Notes under the pieces: model-generated
What the model saw: only the letters and a program-made list of their open reading frames with translations
Databases searched by the model: none
Told to the model about the DNA's origin: nothing
From: Ectocarpus siliculosus
Taxonomy: Eukaryota > Sar > Phaeophyceae > Ectocarpales > Ectocarpaceae
Assembly (NCBI GenBank): GCA_000310025.1
Contig: FN648673.1
Span: forward strand, 19,893 to 83,892
DNA length: 64,000 bases
Direction: 5' to 3'
Shown: piece after piece, positions 31,373 through 42,425 of the stretch
Position numbering within the stretch: the stretch's first letter is position 1
How the letters are laid out: each line of letters begins with the position of its first letter
Program-made: the position numbers and the translations under genes

Positions 31373-34050
31373 TGGTATGCATACGACTGCCGTGCGAGGA
31401 GCAGTACAAGGGCATGTCAACGCAAAAAGCAAAACAAAACAAACCACTGCTGCTACGATGGAGCTAGGAAATCGACAAGTCTGGCACTCGCATTCCGGCA
31501 GCACTAAAGAGCACAAACAAAAACACGAGCCGATTGCACGCAAGAAGGCCTTCCGTACAGCAGTAGTACAGTCCTCGAAAAAATTGTGGTCGAGTGCACA
31601 GCACAGAGGAGAAACAAAAATTAAAAAAATACGACATTATGGAAGAGAGTCCAAGCCGTGCCCGCCGCGAGTTTAATGCCGTGCTACAGCACAGTACTGC
31701 TAGACACTGCTGTCAATCTACATTTCAGCACCAGTAAATTTCGCCTGCTGTACTGAAAGTTGAACCGGCCTACCAGTAAATACAGGGAGGGGTGCAACAC
31801 ACCTTCGATTGCACGGGGATGGATGCACTGCCGACCAGCTACGTGACGTGTGGCTGCGGTGCTGGAAAAGCGGGCGCCACGACACCACAACATCGAAACA
31901 ACACCACAAGCAAATGTGTGAGCGGTCGAAGCCGCCGGCAACACCGGTACGCCGAATACCAAACTGCGCGTTTTTGCCGGACAGTTGATCGTACAGCAGT
32001 AGTTGTTAGGAGTTTGACAGGAAGCAAGCGTGACGTAGTCGAGTTGCACAGCGACATGACGTATTAACGAAATACGAAATACATGTTCGTTCGTGATACA
32101 TAGCTGCTGCACGCAACACGTGGTCGCTACAACATAAAAACAACACCAAAAGCAAACGTGGGAAGGGGAAAATTACAGTCAGTCGTGGTTGCGTGTGACG
32201 ATGGCACGTAAAGGTTCGGTACACGTCGTCGCTGCTGCACGGTGTGCGTGAGTCGCAACGCTAGAGTGGTATTTCTCGACGCATACGTGTGGCCAAGTGT
32301 GGCCCGCAAAAAGAAAACTAGCATCCCATTGTCGGTGTACACTAAGATGTAGTCTGATTCCGAGGGTGGACCTTGTCAAACAAATGCTGAATCGAAATCG
32401 AAAATCAACCAGGAGGCGAACACGGCCCATACATGCCAGTTGCGATCATTGAAACTATGACCGACCATGAGAGCCACACCGCATCCAAGACAGCGAACGA
32501 TAGCTCCGAACAACGGCCATAATCAGGCGGGTTCGGGGGTCTTTGTCTCACATCGATACGCTGCGAACTCAGCGACCAATGTGTGATTGAATGCTGCGTG
32601 CTGATGTAGGAAAGCCAAATAGGCTGCTGTTGAACTGCATTTATTTACAAATAATAATTTCACGGTGATGACTCTCTTTCTCTCAACTTAGAGCAGATCT
32701 CGCCCAAAGAAAAGTACACCGTGCCCTGCTGGATGTCAGCTTTCTGTCAAGCTCTTGCTTGCATCGCCAAGCAGCCACCTAGCTAGACAAGTTATCGAAA
32801 TGGAGGCATGTACGACTCTGTGAGGGTGTGACAGCCAGCTTGATGTTTCGGTTGTCATGTTCGATTCTTGATTTTGAGTCTGTTCGTGCTCGCTTTCGGT
32901 TCTTCCCTATCGGAGAATATTTGGAACATTTACCCGTAGATCGAAAATCCGGCGGCGGAACTCTGTTCAATCAGTGACATTTTCGATTTTTTATTTTTTA
33001 TTTTCGATTTTCGATTTCCGATTTTCGACGGAGTAGTGGTCTGACCCAAAGGTTCACACTGATGACGACTTTCTGTGATTGTATGTACATCACATGTAGT
33101 AGATAATATGATTCAACGGAATACGGCAACATATATGCATGCATATGTATGTGTCATTTGGACTTTTTTGGTGGTCGCGGTCGTTTCTCTCCGCTGGATC
33201 AGCGATTTTTCTCGCACTTTCTTCTGCATGGCACGCAGAGGACCCGTCGGTACATACCCGTTACGTGTGGGGCTCGCGAGACACCGACCGGTGGTGCGAG
33301 TTAGGGCCGCCTATAAGTCGCTGGGACTGGGCTGTTTTTTCAGGGGTTGGGAATCCGAACCATAAACGCCTCCTCGACCGGCACAAAAACTGAAAACAGA
33401 ACTTTTCTTTTACCCCGCGCCACGCGCCACGCTCCCACGCACCCACACACACACACACCTGCTGCTGTGCGTGTTGTGCACACAACCACCACACGGCAAC
33501 TAGAGCATGCGTACCCACAGCGGGGGTCAAGACTCTTGATGCCCATGGGGACACTCCACGCGACACAGAAGTCTTCTCGCACAACTCTAGCAGCGGTAAA
33601 TTTGTACATTTCAATTCCGAGAATAAAAAAAGTCAACCATACTAGTTTGGTACGGCGGTAGGTCTTTGATCTGTTGTTGTTGGTGTATGCGTGAAAAGGT
33701 CCCACAGACCATGGGAAACACGATCACACAACAAGAAGAGAAAGTGATCAAACGCAGCGGATTACAGCAGTGCACGACCTGCAGAAAACCGCTAGCCAAA
33801 ACCACTCACTCGGTGCTCAAGGGAAAGTCACGGCGGGAGAAAACAAAATACCCCGCACATATGATGCAAATTCCGGGCAACTTATTAGTATGCAGGTTGC
33901 ACGCAACCCGGCACTACCGGACGTTATGTCGACCAACCATGCGACCGCGATGGCATTGGTTGGCCATTTCCTCTTTCGTCGCCCCCGGGAGGCAAATCAC
34001 CTACCTCCCGCAGGGGACCCTTGTATATATATTTACTAGGGCAGGTTTGT
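31373..34050. other. No recognised gene; low-complexity patches
   Basis: 'cgaaacaacaccacaagcaaa' near 31893 is echoed as 'aaaacaacaccaaaagcaaa' near 32136. A tract of repeated 'tttcgatt' occupies about 32980-33028, and a CA microsatellite lies near 33440-33462. Frames here are unsupported. Confidence 0.4.
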
Positions 34051-34053
34051 TTA

Positions 34054-34310
34054 AGGCGTAGACAAAGGCGTAGACAAAACAAACCGAGGTTTATTGAAAC
34101 AACTCGAATTCCCATACTGTTTATATTGGGGTACCCGGAACGCATTGCGTACTGCGGGCCCCCCTCGGTCGAGAGGAGGAGTCGCATAGGTTACCATTCT
34201 GTTCAAGCCTTGTGTCCACAGAGTCTTAGCGTGCCAGAGAGAGAGTATTGTAGAGACAACTAGCGAGGTGGTCACATAGAAGGCTTCTAGCGGTGTGCCA
34301 GCCTATGGAG
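34054..34310 (+). repeat. Dispersed repeat E, copy 2, with 5' 'ggcgtagacaaa' extension
   Basis: The left part 'gggcaggtttgtttaaggcg' with a duplicated 'gtagacaaaggc' and 'aaccgaggtttattgaaaca' is nearly identical to 40018-40090. The right part, from 'ggggtacccggaac', matches 28960-29165. Family A begins directly after. Confidence 0.7.
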
Positions 34311-34319
34311 CTGACAGGA

Positions 34320-35105
34320 AGTGGAGTCTTTCCAGAGAATGTAACTGCCGAAACCCACGCATGAGTAGGGGTGGCGGTCGGAGTCGGTGGATATATTTGT
34401 TTTCAACAAGTGCTACCTACGAGAGTTGTTGCCTGTGGGGCGATTCACGCACAGGTACAGAGAGTACTGCCAGAACCATACACATGAACAGTGTGTGGCG
34501 GCCGTGGTTGGTGTACTTGTTTTGATTTCATCAAGCGCTAACTACGAGAGTTGTCGCCGGGGGCGATTCACGCACAGACATAGAGAGCGTAACAGCCGGA
34601 ACCACACGCATGAGTAGAGAGTGGCGGCCGGAGTTGATGGACTTGTTTTTGCAACAGCGCTACATACCTCCTCGAGTTGTCGCCTTGGGCGATTCACGCA
34701 GTCTGTTTATGCCAGAACCAAGCACACAAATCGTGTTTGGCGGCCGTGGTTGGTGAGCTTGTCGTTTCTGAACATGGCTATCTACCAGGGTTGTCGCGTG
34801 GGGCGATTCGCGCAGATCAGTTTCGCCGGAACGTAACACATCAATCGTGTTTGGCGGCCGTAGTGGTGAGCTTTACGTTTGACCGCTACTTAATCCCGGT
34901 TGTCGCATGGAGCGATTCACGCAGATTAGGTTATGCCGGGACCAAACACATCAATCGTGTTTGGCGGCCGTGGCTGGTGAGCTTCGTTTTGAACAGTCCC
35001 ACCTGCCAGGGTTGTCGCATGGGGCGATTCACGCAGATTTGTTTTTTATGCTGGTACCGATCGTGTGTGACGGCCGTGGTTGGTGAGTTTATGCTACCTA
35101 CCACA
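34320..35105 (+). repeat. Satellite family A, block 2
   Basis: About seven monomers of 106-123 bp with the same landmarks as block 1. Later monomers switch to the hairpin class 'ccaaacac' with 'gtgtttgg' and end 'ggtgagcttcg' rather than 'ggtggacttg'. Confidence 0.9.
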
Positions 35106-36799
35106 CCACGAAATAGACGGTGTACCAGGTAGGCTTCTATTTCTGCTGCTACATAGACGAGTATATTGCCGTCGGTAAGGGTGATCGGTCGCTGGATTTC
35201 TCGCACTATTGCCAAAGACCGAGCCTATTGACAGATGACTTGTGCAATCTATTGCAAATTGAAATGCCTGTCGAATGTCACGATAGACATCGTTGGCAAC
35301 AACAGACTTCGAAGGCTTCCTTCCCATAGACATTGCGGGCAGTATTAGAAGAAGCCTTCGAACATGTTCTCGTGCAAGTGGATATCCTTTACGACCTTGA
35401 GGACAGATTGCTCGAGATAACGACTATCGATGTTCTTGGGGATGTAGGCTTGTGGGTGTTGACGACCCGTATCGGCTCTCGAAGAGGTGTTGTTGTTTGT
35501 CGTCAAAAAGGGTAGTCCTAATTTACTCTTGAGTTGGTGCGTGCTCTCTCCGCAGTGTGTCGCGCAAGTAGAACGTGCGTATGCAGCAATGACCACTGAT
35601 GTACATAAGCAGAGCACCCGATTGTGCCATCTTATAGTCACAGGTCAAAGGCAAAAACTCAAGTGCTGCGTGTAAGCCTGTACGTGTCCTGTACGGCTGC
35701 AGCGCGGGGTGCCAACTCACTTGTTGTGCCGCTGGACCCTTTCGTACGAGAGGCTTGGCTCTGAGTACGCAGGAAGGTCCGAAGGAGAAGAAGATGGTGT
35801 GGTGGAAATGTAATTACTTGATCAGTGGAGACCAGAAAGAATGTAGAGAAACAGAGGGGTAGTGAACCCCGTAGAAGTAGAGAGGTTGAGAAACCCCAAA
35901 TAAGCAGAGGGTTGGAGAAACCCCCAGAGAAGCAGAGTGAGAGGATGGGGCGAGTACGCGGTCATCCTCGAAATCATGGAATCACACCTATCCGACAACG
36001 TCGACCAATCACACGTGTTCAGAATACGGTACTGGTAAGCTACGATACGTTTCTGGAAAGATTACTTCAACACCATGCTCTCGAACTTGTGCCACGTATG
36101 CACATCAAGTATTGTACTTGCACGCACAAGTGATTACTTGCACTGACGTACGACAAACCGCAGAATACAGCTTCAACAATTGAACTAATAATGTACTTTC
36201 CAAATTCGACTGCTGAGCGCAGACAAATATTTGTTCATTCAAGCACGCAAGTCTGAGCTACTTGCACTATGACATATTTCTGGAAATCTAGGCTATGCAG
36301 ATTATTTCTGGATATGAAACACAGAACATCAACCATGTCTCATATTCCGAGTATGACAGACCAGACGGAATTTTACCTACTACATGACATAGCGACATTG
36401 ACAATATTTGAACTAGTCAACCAGACTACCTAATGCTGAAGCTACGGTAGTGCCAAATATTCCAACAGATGTTGCGTTTCGATATATATCGGTAGCCCGC
36501 TCAAGAATCTACTGCAGTAAACGATGTATATCGATGACATGTCATGAACCCAGTGGCAATGGCTTCAGAGAAAACCGTTGAACGTCTGTTGCTATGCACA
36601 ATTCATATCAATAGGCACCATCGAAATCTGTTACGGTTGACAACAGATATCGACAGAACCTTTTGAATAATTTGTTGTCCTTGACAAGGGAGGTTGAAAG
36701 GAACTTTCAAAATCCACTGTTTTGGACAATGGATATCGGGACAAACCTCTCAAAATCTATGGTCCCCGACAAGGGATGTCGATATTTGATGTTGTCACT
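35106..36799. other. No recognised gene; G/A-rich internal repeats
   Basis: cgaaggcttc near 35308 and gaagccttcg near 35351 form a 10-bp inverted repeat. 35825-35945 holds four imperfect copies of 'agagaaacccc(a/g)'-type units. Minus-strand pieces around 35094-35641 look mildly protein-like across frames but match nothing I know. Confidence 0.35.
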
Positions 36800-38560
36800 C
36801 GTGGTCCATTGTAGCAACCTACCAGGGTTGTCGCATGAGGCGGTTCTTCAGATCAGTTTATGCCGGAACCAAACACATCAATCGTGTTTGGCGGCCGTAG
36901 CTGGTGAGCTTCACTTTGTACAGTGTTTCCTACCAAGGTTGTGGCATGGGGAGATTTTGCCAGGGTTGCCGCATGGGGCGATTCTCGCCGGTTTGTGTAT
37001 GCCGGGACCAAACACACCAATCGTATTTGGCGGCGGTGGCTGGTGAACTTCATTTTGGAACAGTGCTACTTGTCAGGATTGTCGCATCGGGCGATTCAGA
37101 CACATTTGTTCATGCCGGAACCAAGCGCATAAATCGTGTTTGGCGACCGTGGTTGGTAGCTTCTTGTTTCTGAACATGGATATCTACCAGGGTCGTTGCA
37201 TTGGTCGATTGACGCACATCAGTTTTTGCCGGGACCAAACACATGACTCGTGTCTAGGGGCCGTGGTCGGTGAGCTTGACCGGAACAGTGCTACGTACGA
37301 GAATTGTCGCAGATTGACGCAGACTTGTGTATGCCGGCACCGGACGCATCAATCGTGTTTGACGGTCCAGGTCGGTGCTTCGTATTGACCAGTGCTAACT
37401 AGCAGGGGTTCCGCAGTGGGCGACTCAAGCAGATATATTTCTGCCGGGATCGTGATTGGCGACCGTGGTTGGTAGGCTTGTTGTTTTCGCAGCAGTACAT
37501 ACCAGAGTGTCGCATCGTGCGGTCTACGCAGCCCATTCTTTTGCGAGGACCACAAATACCACTTGTGCTTGGCGGTCATGAAGTTTGTGGCATATCACAG
37601 ATGTCGCTTTGCACGGTTCACGCAGCCATGAATGCATCACGAGGAATACAATCTAAGTAGGCGACGGAACTAAACACGTCTACAATGTTTTGCAGATGGG
37701 GTGGGAGCGTTAGGTTTTCGAAGCGATGCCAACTGCGATGGTCGCGCTTTGACGATTCACGCAGTCTTACCATCCATTCATATTGTGCTCGGTCAGTATC
37801 TACCGGAACAAGACACATCAATCGTCGCTGGCGGTGGTGCGGTAGTTGTTGCAACGATGTAACCTACCGAGGCCGTCGCATTCGTGTGATTCCTGCAGAC
37901 ATGTCGATCAGAACTTGGTTGCCAGTATCTGATTAGACCACACAATCTAACGTGTCCCAGTCATATCATGGTGATTTCCGCGAATGGTGATGGAGCTCCG
38001 GTTGCAACACGCTGTCTAATGCGGCCAGCGCATTCGCAAAGCATCCGGCAATCATGGCAATCACAATATGTTTTCAACATTGCCACTGCGAATCACGTGA
38101 ATTTGTGATTGGCGACCATGATTTGTAGGCTTGGTTTCGAACAGTGCTGACAGGGTTTTCGCAGTGGGCGATTCACGCGGATATATTATACCGACAAACA
38201 AACACATGAGTCGTGAATGGCGGCCGTGGGTGTGGGCGTGTTCCTAGCAACAACAGTGCTTCCCGCGGTTGTCGCATTCGAGCGATTCTCACTATCCAGT
38301 AGAATCATGAACATGGTGTGGATTTGTCAGTATCCGCCAGGACAAAACAACCAACATTCGTTGTTGGTTCTGTGGTAGGGCCGCCTGTTTCATACAGTAG
38401 TGCCGTTCCTGCGGCCGCCGAGTTTGTGCGGTTACGCGGTTGGTCATGTATATCGTGCAGATGATGTGCAATCGGTATGTGCCGGGGCGAAACACATCAA
38501 TCGTGTTTTGGTGGCCTGGTTTGGGGGGGCTTATTTCAACAGCACTACCCACATTTACAC
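36800..38560 (+). repeat. Satellite family A, block 3 (degenerating rightward)
   Basis: Monomers are clear to about 37700 ('gggttgtcgcatggggcgat', 'gccgg.accaaacacatcaa', 'gtgtttggcggccgtggctgg'). To 38560 they survive only as 'gattcacgca', 'accaaacacatcaatcgtgt' and 'ggcggtgg' traces. Gradual decay away from the clear part resembles an array edge. Confidence 0.85.
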
Positions 38561-38689
38561 AGTCGGCATTCGTGCGATGTACGCACGAAATATTGAAATG
38601 CCAATTTTTCCGCTATTCGCGTGGACGAAACGCATCAACTCGATTTCGTTTTGCTCTGTTGCTTGTTGTGAAAGGGAGCGCTTGCACAC

Positions 38690-39370
38690 TCGCAGATGGC
38701 GATTGAATCGAGGTCACGCCTGGGCAGGGCGGCAGGACGCGGGCGGACCGGTGCGTGGGGATCGTGGCCGGACACGCCAGGTGTTTCCTTTCAGAAGCCA
38801 TGACGGCGGATATATCCGCCGGGTGCCCCACGCCGCGACCACGCCGCGACCGTCTTCATGGGAGCCAGGGCTTACGCCCGCTCGGGGAGCAGCAAGGCGC
38901 CCGTGCCGTGCACGGTCTTCTCCGCGGACCGCAGACCGCGGCCCGGGGGCGGCGGTGGAATCAAAAGGATGTTATTGAAGGGGTCGCCGAGAGCTGAGTG
39001 AATTAAAACACACGGCCGAATGAGGGCGGCCCGACGGCATGGCAACAAGGGCTGCAGCGAGATTTAAGGCACAAGCGAACTCAGACCTGATGGACGACCT
39101 CATCGGGTCCTCAATCGCGGAGCGGGGCAGCTGGTCGATGCGGCGGCGGTGTGTAGGAAGCCACCGTATCACCGCCGGGTGCCGATTATTCCTGCCGTCG
39201 TCACGCCGGAGTGGTCGGGGTTCTCCTAGTGCATCGCATCAGGCGATCCAACAATCGGGATGAGGTTAACGACCCATGATCGGGATATAGAGCAGACGGC
39301 GGAGCAGTTGCTCTGGTGGTGGCGTCGTTGTCATGTTGTGCAACGTTGCCCGATGACGCGCCGTTAACAT
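38690..39370 (+). other. GC-rich island
   Basis: G+C is visibly higher than either flank (for example 38930-38957 is almost all G and C). It contains a perfect palindrome-like 'ccgcggaccgcagaccgcgg' near 38923 and the broken coding piece described next. Confidence 0.5.
39039..39229 (+). pseudogene. GC-rich coding fragment with frame change, unknown protein
   Basis: The frame from ATG 39039 reads RFKAQANSDLMDDLIG; a second frame from about 39115 reads LVDAAAVCRKPPYHRRVP, then IIPAVVTPEWSGFS and TAG at 39227-39229. Codons in both parts mostly end in G or C. One frameshift or a short intron would be needed to join them. No family recognised. Confidence 0.35.
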
Positions 39371-39378
39371 CCTGTCGT

Positions 39379-40017
39379 AGTTAAAGGTTGTGCAGTGCAA
39401 GTTATGAAGTATGCCCAAGCCCGCGGAGCTTCGAGGCAAATAGTTACGAAATAGGGGTGAATCCCAGCAACTAACGCGCGCTGCACCATTTAGCTAAGGA
39501 TTTGGGAATTTGCTGTATATGGCTGTTGGGGGCAACACATTGGAACGAGTATCCCGAAGGGCGGGAAGATGAAGTCAGAGGAATGTGTAGGAGCCGCCCA
39601 CAGGAGAGGACTCGCAAGGGGTGTCCCGTTCGGTACGACATAGCGAGTCGGGAGGCAATCGGGGGAAAGCACTGTGTGCGGTAGGTAGGCAGTAACAGGA
39701 GCTAATCCCACTGCACGAGTAGTGTCATGATGACCTCGATGTTGGCGAAGAAAATGGTAGGGTACCATTTTAGGGACTTGGTCATCTGAGACTACTGTGT
39801 GCAGTGAGATTGGTTCCCTCCACCGCAGGAGAGGGCACCCTCAGTTGCTGTTTGGAGGGAAGAGAGAGACAGTCTTTATTGGGAGAGAGGCAGAGGCACG
39901 ATAGAAAGGCCGCAGAAACGTGTCTGCGGGAAATGTGCTCTCTGCCAGTTTGGTATCTCTGTCTTCCCTCGGGCGGTAGAAAATATTAATAAATGCAATT
40001 CGAAAGAAAACAATAAA
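39379..40017 (+). repeat. Dispersed repeat G, copy 2
   Basis: Same ordered blocks as 30770-31372. Repeat E copy 3 is joined directly at 40018. Confidence 0.65.
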
Positions 40018-40245
40018 GGGCAGGTTTGTTTAAGGCGTAGAAAAAGGCGTAGACAAAACAAACCGAGGTTTATTGAAACAACTCGAATTCCGGAGTATGG
40101 GAGTAGCCACCACCTCGGCACTCTATCGAAGTTAGTTGTTCACACAAAGTCTTACGAGGACTAGGCTAGAGAGAGCAACGCAAAGACGAGGAGCGAGGTG
40201 GACACTGTGAGGGCTTCGAGTGGCTTGCCAGCTGGAGGAGCGACA
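40018..40245 (+). repeat. Dispersed repeat E, copy 3
   Basis: Left 70 bp almost identical to 34054-34125; the right part is diverged ('agcgaggtggacac' and 'gagggcttcga' retained). Followed by two copies of 'aagtttggtctttc.atcag' (40250-40303). Confidence 0.65.
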
Positions 40246-40369
40246 GTCAAGTTTGGTCTTTCGATCAGCGAGCCAAGTTTGGTCTTTCAATCAGTGAGCC
40301 GTGGAGGACCCGAGAGGGCCCCCCAACAGCAGCAGCGGTTGTACGAGGGAGCGCGCTGCTCCATCGCGG

Positions 40370-40516
40370 TGCGGCTAGAGGAACGCCGGGAGTACCGACG
40401 CGCGTGCACACCACTGTGCGGCTAGAGGAACGCCGGGAGTACCGACGCGCGTGCACACCACTGTGCGGCTAGAGGAACGCCGGGAGTACCGACGCGCGTG
40501 CACACCACTGTGCGGT
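40370..40516 (+). repeat. Three perfect 47-bp tandem copies
   Basis: Units at 40370-40416, 40417-40463 and 40464-40510 are identical by eye, each starting gtgcggctagaggaacgccg and ending cacaccact; a partial fourth (gtgcgg) follows. No divergence means recent amplification or possible assembly artefact. Confidence 0.95.
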
Positions 40517-40984
40517 ACATGTGGGTCGATATGCTGAGCTAGTGAGTCGATGCACGTTGGGTGTAACACTGGTAGCGATCCAGTAGCGATTTTTCCACCT
40601 CTGCCGTTGGGCTGCTGGGGTGATCGCAGGCGGCGGGAATTTAATTTTGAGCCATGGAGGCACACGCCAATTCGCCACCTGATGCACAAAAAGCGACCGG
40701 TGTCTTCGCAGGCACATAGCCATTGCGGTGCAGAGGTTGTCGCGGATACACGGCACAGTGCATGCAAGATGAGATGTATGTCAATCACGAGGCAACACAC
40801 GGAAATTTCATTAGGCAACACACGTAAACAATTTTTTGTTGTTGTCTGATACATGTTCAAAGTACCCTACCACCAGGGTCCTTGGTTCGGTGCGGCATGC
40901 TCACCGGATGTTGGACTGCTGTGTGCTGATACCATGCAGAGACATCAACTGAGATATACGGATCATCTGGCATACGACACAACT
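40517..40984. other. No recognised gene
   Basis: Minus-strand frames here run into the 47-bp repeat and are unsupported. Confidence 0.35.
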
Positions 40985-41155
40985 GCATGCGTTCATGAAA
41001 CATTTCATGGATGTCCATGGGCTTTCATGAAACTTTTCATGAACGTTCATGGATATTCATGAAACGTTTCATGAACGTTCATGGATGTTCATGAAATGTT
41101 TCATGGACGTCCATGGTCTTTCATGAAATATTTCATGAACACCCATGAACGTCCA
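40985..41155. repeat. CATG palindrome array 1 (solo)
   Basis: CATG recurs at 10-12-bp steps, joined by short palindromic words (gaacgtt, ggacgtc, aaatgttt). No core element is attached on either side. Confidence 0.9.
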
Positions 41156-41161
41156 TGGAAT

Positions 41162-42425
41162 TCTGAAGCTTTAGCTTCAGTCTCATATTTCAATATCCGT
41201 GGGTGGGTGGGTGGGTGGAACTTTTATTCGCATAGCCGATCTCGTGGCTACAGTGTAAATCTCGTGGCGCCCGAAGTATGGTTCGGTCGGCAATCGCAAA
41301 CCACTACCCCTCCCGGAGTTTCAGCAGCTTCCACCTGCTGTGGCCGACACGACTCGGCCTGGACTGTTCCTTGCCTGTGTCGCCATGGGAACGGCCGGTT
41401 GAACAGCGAAAGAGGGTTTGCGTGCTGCGCGCCACAATCTTTTTCTTTTTGTGATTTTCTTCGTGGCCATGCGGCCGTTGCTGAATTGCTTCAGTCTTTG
41501 TCGCTTTGGGCTGCACGCGTTGCTCGCGTAGGCGTTGCTCGCGTAGTAGGCGGTGCGCGTCACTTACTTTTCGCCTGTTGCAACAGCAGCGCAACCGTTG
41601 AAGAGACAGACAACAGCAGGCCTTTTTTTTCTGTTGCTGCATATGCATGGGTGGTATGCATCGCACAGCAGTGTAAGCGGCATAAAATATATGCATGTGG
41701 TGTGGAATACATCGTATGAGCGTGTTACCTTTTTGGAGTCACTGCGTAGTCAGTCGTAACTTGAGCCATAAGGTATATGGCAATACAACAATCTTATTTA
41801 CTAAAGTGAGGTGTGTGGCAACGGACAGTTCCCTCCTTCGTGCAGCGGTGCACATCTATCGCGGACGCTCACAACCAAGGACCCTGGAAACGTCAGGAAA
41901 TCCACAGCGCAAGCTGGGTTGTCACCGTCGGGCATGGGCGGCGGCACCGGGGGGGGCGGCGTGTACAGCAGTGGGCATGTTCTATTTGTTATCACTTCGT
42001 CACAGGAGATGAAAGTCCGCAGTGTTCTTTGGTTGTGTTGCTGAGAGCCCACATCGGATACCGCCGTCCGTTACACATGTCTGACAGCCTGCGGTGGGCC
42101 AAAGGGACGAGAGTGAGTGGGTGTCTTTTCGAGAGTGGATCCCTTGTCTGCTCTCCGCTCTCTTCTTTGTTGTCTACCTACAGTACCTGTCTCTCTCTCG
42201 TCTCTCGCCGGTTGGTGGGGTCCCAACAACATCGAACTACGTCAACCGCAGGTGGTTTCGCTGCTTGCTCAGTAAGAGCCTACCCGTGCACCCGGCTGCT
42301 GCATGTGAGGCGATTTGCGTCACCTGTTTATGTCAAGCGATGGACTTGGGGCCCTACCTGATACTGGCCACGCAGTGCTAAAAGTGACATCTTCCAACGG
42401 CCCAGAGCGACCAACGAACAGGTTA
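41162..42425 (+). repeat. 1.3-1.6 kb tandem unit, copy 1 of 3
   Basis: Opens with ctgaagctttagcttcag and includes 'gccatgggaacggccggttg' (41382), 'aacagcgaaagagggt', 'gctgcgcgccac', a T-rich part, 'tctgacagcctgcggtgggc', 'gggacgagagtgagtg' (donor-like, 42107), 'gtcccaacaacatcgaac' and 'cacccggctgctgcatgtga'. The small reading frame MSDSLRWAKGTR just before the donor-like site and LPVHPAAACEA after it recur in the other copies. Confidence 0.85.
41196..41219 (+). repeat. G-quadruplex-capable gggt repeat
   Basis: Four consecutive gggt units within gtgggtgggtgggtgggtgg; the matching site in copy 2 has a single gggt. Confidence 0.8.

Noticed and set aside
35715-35760. 'ttcgtacgagagg' resembling a large-subunit rRNA motif
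   Set aside because: The surrounding bases do not match rRNA; a short chance match.
29440-37700. Hammerhead ribozyme in satellite A
   Set aside because: Looked for the CTGATGA and GAAA core on both strands of the monomer; not present.
40375-40860. 161-codon minus frame
   Set aside because: Includes the 47-bp tandem repeat; no other support.
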